A program made the translations under genes and the position numbers. A DNA stretch of 64,000 nt, taken from NCBI RefSeq assembly GCF_002929335.1, contig NZ_PJIL01000014.1, forward strand, positions 1-64,000, read 5' to 3'. Shown here in pieces: positions 7,772-16,275 of the stretch (position 1 is its first letter; every line of letters starts with the position of its first letter). The stretch is from Arthrobacter sp. Y81. GTDB taxonomy: Bacteria; Actinomycetota; Actinomycetes; Actinomycetales; Micrococcaceae. Under the pieces are notes generated by a model that did no database searches, had not been told where the DNA came from, and was given only the letters and a program-made list of their open reading frames with translations.

Positions 7772-9281
7772 ATGGACACTGTCGTCAAGACCACGCATGG
7801 CCCGCTGCGCGGCAGCATTGCCAACGGCGTGCACCGTTTCCTGGGCATCCCGTACGCGGCGCCGACGTCGGGCGCGAACCGGCTCCGTCCGCCGCAGCCG
7901 GTCCAGCCCTGGACCGAAGTCCGCGACGCCACCCAGTATGGCGCGGCCCCTTTCCAGCTCGCTCCCCCGGAAAGTGCGGGCACGGAGTGGGACGCCGCGC
8001 TGGCCGGCGACGACTGCCTGAACCTGAATGTCTGGACACCAGATCCCGGCAGCGCCGGCCTGCCGGTAATGGTCTGGATTCAGGGCGGCGCGTTCGAAAT
8101 CGGTTCGACGGCGGCGTATGACGGCCGGAACTTCGCCCGGGACGGCGTCGTCTGTGTGGTGATCAACTGGCGGGTCGGCGCCGACGGGTTCCTTGACCTT
8201 GGCGACGGGCAGGCCAACGTCGGTCTCCTTGACCAGGTCGCGGCCCTGCGCTGGGTCCGCAGGAACATCACAGCCTTCGGCGGTGATCCCGGCAACGTCA
8301 CTGTCTTTGGGCAGTCGGCGGGGGCCATGAGCATCGGAATTCTCCTGTCGATGCCCCGCGCGGAGGGACTGTTCCGGCGCGCTATCCTGCAGAGCGGCGC
8401 CGCCCACCATGTCTTACCCGCCCAGAGCGCCCACCATATCGGCCGGTCCCTTGCCGAGAAGCTTGGGGTGCCGCAAACCCGGGAGGCAATGGCAGGCGTT
8501 CCCGTCCCGCGTTTTCTCGAGGCGCAGGCGGAGTTGCAAGCGGATTTCCGTGCCCACCCGGACCCCTGGCTCTGGGGACACGAGGTAGCGGCGAGCATGA
8601 TGCTCTGGCAGCCGTCGATCGACGGTGATGTCATTCCCCGGCGCCCCATTGACCGGATTCGTGCCGGCGCCAGCGCGACGGTGGACCTCATGGTGGGCAC
8701 CAATACCGAGGACTGGAAGCTGTTCCTTGCCATCACGGGCGTGATCGCGAAGGTCACGGAGCAGGACCTGGTGGAATCGAGGAGCGTGGACGGCTTCCCG
8801 CCAATTGGTGCATACGGTCTCCCCGCGGCGACGGCACTCGACGAGTACCGCTCCCACTATCCGGACAGTTCACCAGGCGATGTGCTGGCCGCCGTGGAAA
8901 CCGACTGGTGGGTGCGGATGCCGGCGATCCGCCTGGCGGAGGCCCGTGCCAAGGACGGGTCGCTGACCGCCGCGCACGTACATGTACGAGTTCGCGTGGC
9001 CCGCCCCCGGCCTTGGCGCAGTCCATGCCGTGGATGTGCCGTTCGTCTTCGACACCCTGGACAAGCACTCCAGGTTGTTCGGACCGCTGCTCGGGACAGA
9101 CCCTCCGCAGGAACTGGCTGATGCCATGCACGCCGCGTGGATTTCCTTTGCAGCCACCGGGGATGCGGGCTGGCCAGGCTACGATCTCGAGCGCCGGACC
9201 ACCATGCTCTTTAACACCGAGTCACGCGTGGTTTACGATCCCAGGGCGTGGGAACGGGACCTCTGGAAGGGCGTCCGGTAA
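7772..9281 (+). pseudogene. Type B carboxylesterase, frameshifted near 8976-8980
   Basis: An alpha/beta-hydrolase of the carboxylesterase/lipase family, broken by one frameshift. The first frame starts at ATG 7772 and contains HGPLRG, FLGIPYA, the nucleophile elbow GQSAGA (Ser codon near 8314) and IDGDVIPR. It leaves homology after about codon 400 (KDGSLTAAH). Homology resumes in the +1 frame at about 8979 with YMYEFAWPAPG, the catalytic-His segment GAVHAVDVPFVFD, and an end at 9281. Either one extra base or two missing bases near 8976-8980 would explain it. The parts together give about 500 residues, the usual length. It may be an assembly error or a recent mutation; if real, the product lacks its catalytic histidine. 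Confidence 0.75.
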
Positions 9282-9315
9282 CCGGCAGTCGCCGGTGGCC
9301 TCGGCGCCCGAGAAG

Positions 9316-9921
9316 CTACGACTCGTAGGAGAGGTTCTCGTAGTCGGTGTCGTCCGCCTCGTCCAGGCGGTCGTCCAGTTCTTCGAGCAGCCACGGGTTC
9401 ACCCTGGCCAGGATCATCCGGACCTCTTCCACCGGGACAGCGTTGTAAAGCACCGGGCGAGCCTCGTCGTAGCGGGTTACCGGCGGCTTGTCCGGCCACT
9501 TTTCGGCCAGGGCCTTGACGCGCTCAGGCAGGGAGTTGTGGGCGTTGTCCGCGATCTTGACCAGTGTGGCGTCATGGTCTTCGGCGATGAACCGGATACC
9601 GGCCTCGTAGTCGTCCGGGTTGTCATGCAGCCGCTTGGTGACACGCTCAATGATGTCCACGGCGCGCTCGGAGACGCCCATGTCCAGCAGCGCCTGCCGG
9701 GTGATGGGGGTGTCCTCGGCGATGTCGTGCAGGTAACCGGCAATCCGGATGTCGTCGTCGAAATCCGCCAGGGCATCGCCGACGGCGAGAACATGTTCGC
9801 GGTATGGCCGCTTGAGCTTGTCCTTCTGGCGGTTGTGGGCCACCTCGGCGAGGACCCGGGCCGTGTCAACAGTGAATCGTGGCTGGGGGAGGTGTGCGTC
9901 CGGGGTTCCTGTTTCTGGCAT
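9316..9921 (-). CDS. HD-domain phosphohydrolase, SpoT/Mesh1-like
   Basis: A 201-residue protein with the HD metal site H..HD..D: RPYREHVLAVGDAL, AGYLHDIAEDT and LVKIADNAHN. The HDIAEDT and K.AD..HN segments resemble the (p)ppGpp hydrolase half of RelA/SpoT and the small hydrolase Mesh1, so nucleotide hydrolysis is likely, but alarmone specificity is not proven. No synthetase or TGS domain is present. The C-terminus is acidic (DDRLDEADDTDYENL). It lies nine bases downstream of gluQ on the same strand, but a -10 box directly before its ATG suggests its own leaderless promoter. Confidence 0.75.
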   Translation of the reverse strand: MPETGTPDAHLPQPRFTVDTARVLAEVAHNRQKDKLKRPYREHVLAVGDALADFDDDIRIAGYLHDIAEDTPITRQALLDMGVSERAVDIIERVTKRLHDNPDDYEAGIRFIAEDHDATLVKIADNAHNSLPERVKALAEKWPDKPPVTRYDEARPVLYNAVPVEEVRMILARVNPWLLEELDDRLDEADDTDYENLSYES

Positions 9922-9927
9922 GGTTCC

Positions 9928-9933
9928 AGCCTA
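9928..9933 (-). promoter_or_regulatory. Predicted -10 box for the HD-domain gene
   Basis: TAGGCT on the minus strand ends six bases before ATG 9921, the spacing of a leaderless start. No ribosome site is visible. Confidence 0.45.
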
Positions 9934-10827
9934 CGCGCCCAGCTGCACCGCCCCCGGCCACACCCACGGGTCCCGCGGCAGGCTTGCGGGATCGAATACG
10001 GCCAGCGCATTCCCCAGCGGCCCTGCCGGCAACCCCAACGATGCCAGGATGATGTCCCGGACACGGCCCGCATCCAGCCCGGCGCTGGCGAGGTCCGCCA
10101 GCGTCACTGCGCCGTCGCGCTTGGCCAGCCGGGCGCCGTCGGAATTCACCACCAGCGGCACGTGAGCATATTCCGGAACAGGAATATTCAAGAGTGAAGC
10201 GAGATAGGACTGCCGCGGGGAGGAGGGCAGCAGGTCGTCCCCGCGGACCACCTGGTCAATTCCCTGGGCTGCGTCGTCCACCACCACGGCCAGGTTATAG
10301 GCGGTCACGCCATCGTTGCGCCGGAGCACAAAGTCGTCCACCATGCCCGTGTATGTGCCGTGCAGCTGGTCTTCGACCGTCCAGTCCGTCACAGCCGCTC
10401 GGAGCCGGATGGCGGCGGGGCGAATTGTCCTTTTGAACTCGAGTTCTGCCGGATCGAGGTTCCGGCACGTCCCCGGGTAAGCACCCTGCGGGGCATGCGG
10501 CGCCGACGGCGCCTCCTGGATTTCCCGCCGGGTGCAGAAGCATTCATACGTCAGCCCCGCGGCTGCGAGGCGGTCGATCGCCTCCGCGTACAGCGGCTCG
10601 CGTTCCGTTTGGCGCACGACGCCGCCGTCCCAGGTCACTCCGATGGCCGCCAGATCGCGGAGCTGCTCCGCCTCCGCACCCGCACGGGCCCGGTCAAGGT
10701 CCTCCACGCGCATCAGGAAGCGCCGGCCGGTGGAGCGGGCGAACAGCCACGCGAGTATCGCCGTCCTGAGGTTTCCCACGTGGAGTTCGCCGGAGGGGCT
10801 CGGAGCGAAGCGGCCGGCTGATGTCAT
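9931..10827 (-). CDS. gluQ: Glutamyl-Q tRNA(Asp) synthetase (GluQRS)
   Basis: A 298-residue truncated glutamyl-tRNA synthetase paralogue lacking the anticodon-binding domain. The family attaches glutamate to queuosine at position 34 of tRNA(Asp). It begins GRFAPSPSGELHVGNLRTA with the HIGH-type motif (HVGN); a KMSKS-like motif appears as RLAKRDG near residue 235. The zinc ligands typical of the family are present: ECFC near residue 97 and GTCR about 25 residues later. Length is right for GluQRS. A -10 box immediately precedes the ATG. Confidence 0.88.
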   Translation of the reverse strand: MTSAGRFAPSPSGELHVGNLRTAILAWLFARSTGRRFLMRVEDLDRARAGAEAEQLRDLAAIGVTWDGGVVRQTEREPLYAEAIDRLAAAGLTYECFCTRREIQEAPSAPHAPQGAYPGTCRNLDPAELEFKRTIRPAAIRLRAAVTDWTVEDQLHGTYTGMVDDFVLRRNDGVTAYNLAVVVDDAAQGIDQVVRGDDLLPSSPRQSYLASLLNIPVPEYAHVPLVVNSDGARLAKRDGAVTLADLASAGLDAGRVRDIILASLGLPAGPLGNALAVFDPASLPRDPWVWPGAVQLGA

Positions 10828-10833
10828 GGCACC

Positions 10834-10839
10834 AGCCTA
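10834..10839 (-). promoter_or_regulatory. Predicted -10 box for gluQ
   Basis: TAGGCT on the minus strand, six bases before ATG 10827, again suggests a leaderless mRNA. Confidence 0.45.
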
Positions 10840-10882
10840 GGCTCACCGGCGGTGGGCGAGGCAACACGGCAGAAGCAAACAC

Positions 10883-10976
10883 AAGAGCCCCTCAGCTACC
10901 GAACACTCCGGGTGATCCGGCGTCGGTGGCTCAGGGGCTCTTGCCGTGCCGGGTCCGGGAGCGTAGCTCCGGACCC
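10883..10976. other. Two consecutive hairpins in a 390-base intergenic region
   Basis: The first has 20-base arms at 10883-10902 and 10923-10942 (AAGAGCCCCT at the base) with two or three mismatches. The second is tighter: GGGTCCGGGAGC at 10951-10962 pairs with 10966-10976 across a three-base loop with one bulge. They lie between divergent genes (gluQ and an Lrp regulator), where no terminator is needed. No T-tract follows on either strand. They could mark a small RNA; no known RNA family was recognised. Nothing else was seen from 10840 to 11220. Confidence 0.45.
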
Positions 10977-11220
10977 CTTGCACTGCTTGCGGAATGACGA
11001 TGCGTGAACAAGTGTCAATCAGCGGCGGCCTCCTTGCGGGAAACCTGTTCCAGGGACCGGGTGGTGTGCCGGGGCTCCTGTAGCCTGCGGGATCCGGCGG
11101 TAGCCTGCGTCCCTTGTTGCCACTATTTCAACAGAAGCCCTACAGTAGGCGCAACGAGCAAGTGCTTCGCTGGTCAATCTGATCAATCGCGCAGCGCGCA
11201 ACAGGCAGGAAGTGAACAGA

Positions 11221-11679
11221 TTGCAGGAACTGGATTCCACCGACCGGCGGATCCTTGCCGCATTGGACAACGACCCCCGCGTTCCCATCATGGTGCTCGC
11301 ACAGAAGCTGGGCCTGGCGCGGGGTACCGTGCAGTCGCGATTGGAGCGGATGACGGCGTCGGGGGCCCTCCGCCCCAACAGCAGCCGGGTGCTGCCCTCG
11401 GCGCTCGGCCGGGGCGTGGCCGCCGCAGTGAGCGCGGAACTGGACCAGAGCCACCTGAACGAGGCCATCGCCGCGCTGCGTGAGATCCCTGAAGTCCTGG
11501 AATGCCATGCCCCTGCCGGCGACACCGACCTCCTGATCCGCGTGGTGGCCAAGAGCCCGGACGATCTCTACCGGGTATCCGAGGAAATCAGGCTTTGCCC
11601 CGGCATTGTCCGCACGTCCACCAGCATGTTCCTGCGCGAGGTCATTCCCTACCGCACCACCGGGCTGCTGGGAGCCTGA
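11221..11679 (+). CDS. Lrp/AsnC-family transcriptional regulator
   Basis: A 152-residue regulator with the usual layout. An N-terminal HTH (STDRRILAALDNDPR, then AQKLGLARGTVQSRLERM, residues 5-50) is followed by an AsnC ligand-binding/oligomerisation domain (about 65-145, with VLECHAPAGDTDLLIRVVA). TTG 11221 is chosen because AGGAAG at 11206-11211 sits about nine bases before it; GTG 11212 in the same frame is too close to that site. It stands alone, so its target is unknown. It is divergent from gluQ. Confidence 0.82.
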   Translation: MQELDSTDRRILAALDNDPRVPIMVLAQKLGLARGTVQSRLERMTASGALRPNSSRVLPSALGRGVAAAVSAELDQSHLNEAIAALREIPEVLECHAPAGDTDLLIRVVAKSPDDLYRVSEEIRLCPGIVRTSTSMFLREVIPYRTTGLLGA

Positions 11680-11763
11680 CACCGCACCATACGGGGACTT
11701 CTCCCCATCGCTGCCTGCCGGCAAAGCCGTTAGGCTGGCCGTGGACTTCAACCAGGGGGAAAA

Positions 11764-13254
11764 GTGGCGGGGAACTTCTACGGTGCGGACGTCGCACAGC
11801 TACGCCAGCTCGCAAAGGAACTGGCCACCGGCGCCAGCCGGCTGGACCAGCTGGGACAACAGTTGGGCAGCTCCATTGCCTCCAGCCCGTGGAAGGGCAA
11901 CGACGGCGAGCGCTTCCGCAGCGATTGGAACGCGAAGCACGCCAAGGTGCTCAGGGCTGCAGCCGCCGGCATCCAGCAGGCATCCAAAGCATTGCTCCAG
12001 AATGCGGAGCAGCAGGACCGGGCCAGCACCGGTTCAACCGGCGGCGGCACGGGCGGGCCAGGCGGAAGCGGCAACTCTCCGGCTGACGGCGCCGCGCAGG
12101 AACTGACGGACCGGCTCAACGGAATGACCCCTGCAGAACGCGCGGCTTACCTGAAGAGCGATGATTTCAGGAAGTGGGCGCTGGACAATCCGGACGCCGC
12201 GAAGGCCGCCCTGGACGCTGCCGCAGACTCCGGGCTGATCGGCAAGAATTCGCCGGAGTATTCGGATTTCCTCACCGACTACTGGAACCAACAGGCCATG
12301 CGGGACATGGGCATCGACCCGGCCGACTGGGATACGTCCAAGGGCACGGCGTACAACTGGGAAACCATCAAGAAGGTCTACGACTTCTACGGCCAGGCCT
12401 ACCTGTCCAACCCGGACCTGCAGTGGGCGGGCATGGCCAACATGATCGGTCCTTCGTTCGCCGGCGGGTTCAAGGACATGGCCGTGATGCGGGAACTGGC
12501 CCGGCAGATCGCGGACAACCCGGCGTCTGACATACCGCTGCCGGTGCTGGACCAGATCGAGCAGCTGGCTGGCATGACGGACCAGGAGATCAAGTTCTAC
12601 GAAACCAGCATGCTGGACATGAACAAGGAAATCTTCCTGGACCAGGCCCGTCAGCACCAGGCTTATATGAACGGCGGCCTGGACGAAATCAACCGGCTCC
12701 GCGACTCCGGCGCCATCGATCCGGAAACGGCCCGGTCCTGGGAAAAAATCGACTCAGGCGACCCTTCACAGGTGCAGGAAGGGAACACGGAACTGCTGTA
12801 CCGCGAACAGAACGAAATCATCGCTGACGACTACGAGAACATGCGCAGCCACCCCGGCGGTGAGGCAGTGACCTACATGGTGACCCTCGCCGGTGAACCG
12901 TCAATCCCTGGCGCCAAGAGCTACCCGGAGGTGTTCCCGTACGAGTTCAGCGTGGAAAGCCCGGGACCGGAGAACGTGCCACTCACCAACTGGGACAACC
13001 CCACGCAGTTCCGCACGGACTTCACCACCGGCTTCCCCGACGGCAATATCGCCAGCGCCGACCAACGCTGGGCGCTCATCGAGCAGGACACGCTGCCGGC
13101 CTACCAGAACCTGCTGGCAACTGACCCGGCACGTGCCGAGCAGATCATTGGCTCCGATTTCAATGCCCGCGTGGACCAGTACAGGCCAACGAACAACATC
13201 CCGGGAATCATGGACCGCTTCGTCTCCGGCTTTGACGCGGAGGTGCACCAGTGA
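11764..13254 (+). CDS. WXG100-type N-terminal domain protein, candidate type VII-secreted effector
   Basis: A 496-residue protein. Residues 1-85 look like a WXG100/ESAT-6-like helical hairpin, with W-K-G at 43-45 between two helices. A Gly/Ser/Thr linker (about 88-108) then leads to a long helical domain (LTDRLNGMTPAERAAYL onward) with no recognised catalytic motif. This layout is that of LXG/WXG polymorphic toxins or secreted substrates. The stop codon overlaps the start of a lipoprotein gene by four bases (GTGA), implying translational coupling. GTG 11764 has AGGGGG upstream; a possible -10 (TAGGCT) lies at 11730-11735. No ESX secretion genes are in the window. The toxin role is inferred from context only. 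Confidence 0.55.
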   Translation: MAGNFYGADVAQLRQLAKELATGASRLDQLGQQLGSSIASSPWKGNDGERFRSDWNAKHAKVLRAAAAGIQQASKALLQNAEQQDRASTGSTGGGTGGPGGSGNSPADGAAQELTDRLNGMTPAERAAYLKSDDFRKWALDNPDAAKAALDAAADSGLIGKNSPEYSDFLTDYWNQQAMRDMGIDPADWDTSKGTAYNWETIKKVYDFYGQAYLSNPDLQWAGMANMIGPSFAGGFKDMAVMRELARQIADNPASDIPLPVLDQIEQLAGMTDQEIKFYETSMLDMNKEIFLDQARQHQAYMNGGLDEINRLRDSGAIDPETARSWEKIDSGDPSQVQEGNTELLYREQNEIIADDYENMRSHPGGEAVTYMVTLAGEPSIPGAKSYPEVFPYEFSVESPGPENVPLTNWDNPTQFRTDFTTGFPDGNIASADQRWALIEQDTLPAYQNLLATDPARAEQIIGSDFNARVDQYRPTNNIPGIMDRFVSGFDAEVHQ

Positions 13255-13889
13255 CGTCCACCCGGCGATTCCGGCGGCAGGCCGCCGTCGTCCTCCTTGC
13301 CCTCACCGGAAGCCTCGCCCTGGCAGGCTGCCGGGTCAGCGGCACCGCCACCGAACCAACCTCTCAAGGGAGCACCATGAGCACCTCGGAATTCTCCACT
13401 CTCGACGCCGCCGGGGTGGATCAAATCCGCGCCACCAAGACGGCCCGGCTGGACATGAGTTCGGGCTCGCTGCAGAAGGCCGCCGTACGGGTCACCGAGG
13501 ACAGCTACGGCCCGGAAATCAACACCCGCGACTCAGGCAAGGTCGCGCTCACGATTGCCGCCCCCAACGGCGAAATCACCGGTGAAACCGACCGCATCCG
13601 CTTCAAGACCACGGACAAGCGCCCCGACTTCAGCGAAGTGACCTACTTCCTCACCGCGGAGTCGGCGGACGAGTACTTTGAGCTCATCCGGGACGGCGTG
13701 GAGCGCTATGGAATCGACAGCGACTCCGCCGAACGGTGGATTTCCTCCGCGGAAGCGGACCCGGCCAAGAAGAGTGATTTTTCCATCACTTCGGGGACGG
13801 ACACCGGCCTGGAAGTCAACTACGACCTACGGTACGACGGCGGCAAGGACACCCAGGTGATCATCGTCCATGTCAGCCCGGCAGCGTAG
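13251..13889 (+). CDS. Lipoprotein, paralogue 1; candidate immunity or accessory protein
   Basis: A 212-residue lipoprotein of unknown family. The signal peptide has a twin-arginine-like start (TSTRRFRRQ), a hydrophobic core and lipobox LAGC with Cys at about residue 24. The mature domain (about 45-212) has alternating beta-rich segments such as PEINTRDSGKVALTIAAPNG and ends in a hydrophobic strand TQVIIVHV. The GTG start overlaps the stop of the effector-like gene, and GGAGG lies inside that gene's last codons. It is about four-fifths identical to the next gene, so the pair is a recent tandem duplication. Overlap with a putative effector makes an immunity role plausible but unproven. Confidence 0.65.
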   Translation: MTSTRRFRRQAAVVLLALTGSLALAGCRVSGTATEPTSQGSTMSTSEFSTLDAAGVDQIRATKTARLDMSSGSLQKAAVRVTEDSYGPEINTRDSGKVALTIAAPNGEITGETDRIRFKTTDKRPDFSEVTYFLTAESADEYFELIRDGVERYGIDSDSAERWISSAEADPAKKSDFSITSGTDTGLEVNYDLRYDGGKDTQVIIVHVSPAA

Positions 13890-14119
13890 GCAAAATGACA
13901 TGGGGACCGCCCCCCTGAAGAAAATGGCACCACTGATCGCACTGACCGCGGCGGACGGACACCATCCGCGTTCGGGGCGGAGGGACCACCGGGCGGATGA
14001 CCTTCATCTACACGGTCTTCCTGTCCGAGGAGTAGTACACCCCTGAAATCAAGGCAGAAATAGCGGGACGGTGAGTTCCGAATCTGAGCCCGGCGACCGG
14101 GCAGACAGGAAGTGATCAG
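13890..14119. other. Intergenic spacer in the duplicated lipoprotein locus; possible gene remnant
   Basis: No full gene is visible. A short open stretch ending at TAG near 14035 (reading GRMTFIYTVFLSEE) looks like the tail of a decayed gene but is too short to identify. From about 14130 the sequence resembles the end of the effector-like gene and leads into lipoprotein copy 2. Confidence 0.35.
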
Positions 14120-14800
14120 ATGCGGGAACCATATCGCGGAGGTGCGCCGGCGACGTCCACCTGGCGATTCCGGCGGCAGGCCGCCGTCGTCCTTCTTGCC
14201 CTAGCCGGAAGCCTTGCCTTGGCAAGCTGCCAGATCAGCGGCAAAACCACCGAACCGACCTCCCAGGGGAGCACCCTGAGCAACTCTGAGTTCTCTACTC
14301 TCGACGCCGCCGGGGTGGATCAGATCCGCGACACCAAGACCGCGCGGCTTGACATGCGTTCGGGGTCCCTGAAGAAGGCGGCTGTTCGGGTGACAGAGGC
14401 CAGCTACGGTCCGGAAATCAATACCCGCGGCTCAGGAAAGATTGCACTGACCATTGCCGCACCCAACGGCGCAGTCACCGGCGAAACCGACCGCATCCGC
14501 TTCGACACCACGGGCAAGCGCTCCGACTTCAGCGAAGTGACCTACTTCCTCACCGCGGATTCGGCGGATGAGTATTTCAGCCTCATCCGCGACGGCGTTC
14601 AGCGGTATGGAATCAGCGGCGACTCCGCTGAACGATGGATTTCATCGACAGAGAAGAACCCCGCGAAGACGAGCGACTTCTCCATCACCTCGGGCACGGC
14701 CGTCGGCCTGGACGTCAATTACGATCTCCGATACGACGGCGCCAAGGACACCCAGGTGATCATCGTCCATGTCAGACCCCGCAGCCTAGGCGGAACGTGA
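14120..14800 (+). CDS. Lipoprotein, paralogue 2 (tandem duplicate)
   Basis: A 226-residue near-copy of the preceding lipoprotein, with lipobox LASC. The duplicated tract begins a few codons before the paralogue's start, within the 3' end of the effector-like gene. The GTG start of copy 1 corresponds to GCG here, so that start is lost. Translation instead uses ATG 14120, 12 codons upstream, with AGGAAG eight bases before it, giving a new N-terminus (MREPYRGGAPA). Differences are spread through the mature domain, for example SSGSLQ to RSGSLK. It is followed directly, by a TGATG overlap, by a membrane protein gene. Confidence 0.65.
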   Translation: MREPYRGGAPATSTWRFRRQAAVVLLALAGSLALASCQISGKTTEPTSQGSTLSNSEFSTLDAAGVDQIRDTKTARLDMRSGSLKKAAVRVTEASYGPEINTRGSGKIALTIAAPNGAVTGETDRIRFDTTGKRSDFSEVTYFLTADSADEYFSLIRDGVQRYGISGDSAERWISSTEKNPAKTSDFSITSGTAVGLDVNYDLRYDGAKDTQVIIVHVRPRSLGGT

Positions 14801-15798
14801 TGCGGACTATGGAGCCGGATGAACACGTGAGCCGCGGAACAAAGGCAATCTCAACCGGGCGGGCGGAATCCGCGCGCCGTGGTGTGCAGGCGGCGGCCGG
14901 CATCCTTGCCGGGGTGGCGGTGCTGGCCGGGGCAGCTTGCCTGCTCACCATTCCGGCGCTCGGCTATGCCCCGAAAAACCCCTGGGCCGGGGCCATCCTC
15001 TACATCCTGGCCCCTGGCCTTCTTATTCCGTTCGCGCTCTTTCTGACCAGTCGGGCCGCTGGCGGTTCGTGGATAGATGCCGACGGCGAATGGGTCCGCC
15101 CTACCGGCAAGACCCTCATTCTCCGGCTGGCTGTTTCGGGCCCGCTACTACTCCTGGCGCTTGCGGCCACGTTGGCAGGGTTGGCCCCATTTGCGGACTT
15201 CATGCCGGGCGGCTGGCACAACGCCGGCAACTGGGCACTCGGCGCTTTCGCTGCTCTGCTGATCCTGGCCATCCTCATTGCAGCGGTGGCAGGCGCGGCG
15301 ATCGTGGGCGGCTGGAAGGGCGTTCCGGCGGGTGCGCTGTTCACTGCCGGCTTTTGCTCCATCTCGACCTATGCACTGACTGACGATGGCTCGTGGGAAA
15401 TTGCCGCTTATGGACTGCTGGCGGCCTCCGTGGCGTGGTTCTACGCAGTCGGGGCGGAGACAGGGTGGCTAACGGATTTCCACCGCATCGTCCTTAGCCA
15501 TTGGCTCACCGGCATAGCCAGTGCGGCAGCCCTGGCCATCGGGCTGTGGTTCCCGGCAGTCCGGGCGGCTGCGTCCTCGCGGCCTGGCTCCCATTACAGC
15601 TCCCACGCACTCAGGGCGCCGCAGTCCTGCCGGTCCTGGGCCGGGACCGGACGCGCACCAAACCGCCTGAGCGGCCGGGGAAACGGAAACCCCGGCAGAA
15701 AGGGCCCCGGCGCGGCTAGACCGGTGGGCCGGCGTTCGATTTCAGGTTCTTCATCACCAGCGTTGACGTCAACCGCTCCACTCCGGGCAGCGAGGTGA
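14800..15798 (+). CDS. Polytopic membrane protein of unknown function; C-terminus uncertain
   Basis: A membrane protein of about 300 residues with about six hydrophobic helices between residues 25 and 270. The ATG overlaps the stop of lipoprotein 2 by one base, so it is probably co-translated and part of the same locus. The 3' end is odd. After FPAVRAA near 15575 the frame becomes low-complexity and runs 83 bases into the convergent Lrp gene. A shift to the next frame near 15600 would give a basic tail (GRDRTRTKPPERPGKRKPRQ) ending at 15719, which looks more natural. A frameshift or a sequence error is possible. No family recognised. Confidence 0.5.
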   Translation: MRTMEPDEHVSRGTKAISTGRAESARRGVQAAAGILAGVAVLAGAACLLTIPALGYAPKNPWAGAILYILAPGLLIPFALFLTSRAAGGSWIDADGEWVRPTGKTLILRLAVSGPLLLLALAATLAGLAPFADFMPGGWHNAGNWALGAFAALLILAILIAAVAGAAIVGGWKGVPAGALFTAGFCSISTYALTDDGSWEIAAYGLLAASVAWFYAVGAETGWLTDFHRIVLSHWLTGIASAAALAIGLWFPAVRAAASSRPGSHYSSHALRAPQSCRSWAGTGRAPNRLSGRGNGNPGRKGPGAARPVGRRSISGSSSPALTSTAPLRAAR

Positions 15799-16171
15799 GC
15801 TCGGCGTCGTAGAAGCGCTGGTACGCCGGCAGGTCCTCAGCGATCACCTTCAGGAGATAATCCGGCGAGCCGAACAGCCGCTGCGCCTCCACGATGTTGG
15901 GATTGTCCGCCACCCGGCTCTCAAAGATCTCCATGGTGGGCCTGTCCACCTGCCGCAGCGTGACGAAAACGATCGCCTCGAATCCGAGACCGACGGCGGA
16001 CGGGTCGATGTCCGCGCGGTAGCCCCGAATCACCCCGGACGACTCCAGGTCGCGCAGCCTCCGGTGGCACGGCGCCACCGTCAATCCCACCTTTGCGGCC
16101 AGTGCGGTGGCCGTCATCCGACCGTCCTCTTTAAGGTGGCGCAAAATATTCCTGTCAATATGGTCAATCAC
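15716..16171 (-). CDS. Lrp/AsnC-family regulator divergent from a LysE exporter
   Basis: A 151-residue Lrp-type regulator. The HTH is IDHIDRNILRHLKEDGRMTA followed by AAKVGLTVAPCHRRLRDLE (residues 2-45); the AsnC domain contains FGSPDYLLKVIAEDLPAYQRF. It is divergent from the LysE-type exporter gene at 16276, the standard arrangement in which an Lrp/AsnC protein senses an amino acid and activates its efflux. GTG 16171 has a -10 box six bases upstream and no ribosome site, pointing to a leaderless transcript. Ligand unknown. Confidence 0.85.
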   Translation of the reverse strand: MIDHIDRNILRHLKEDGRMTATALAAKVGLTVAPCHRRLRDLESSGVIRGYRADIDPSAVGLGFEAIVFVTLRQVDRPTMEIFESRVADNPNIVEAQRLFGSPDYLLKVIAEDLPAYQRFYDAELTSLPGVERLTSTLVMKNLKSNAGPPV

Positions 16172-16177
16172 GCAATT

Positions 16178-16183
16178 ATCTTA
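16178..16183 (-). promoter_or_regulatory. Predicted -10 box for the Lrp gene
   Basis: TAAGAT on the minus strand, six bases before GTG 16171. Confidence 0.45.
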
Positions 16184-16275
16184 CCCTTTGGGCGCATTTC
16201 CTGAGTAAATCAGGGAACACTTGTGGCGGCATTTTCCCTAGAGTTTCTCCTATCAGTACACCCTAGGAGGCCGCC

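Noticed and set aside
9316..9921. Full RelA/SpoT alarmone synthetase
   Set aside because: Only an HD-type domain of about 200 residues is present; there is no synthetase, TGS or ACT region.
10883..10976. tRNA or SRP RNA gene
   Set aside because: No cloverleaf, CCA end or conserved SRP tetraloop/internal loop could be found.
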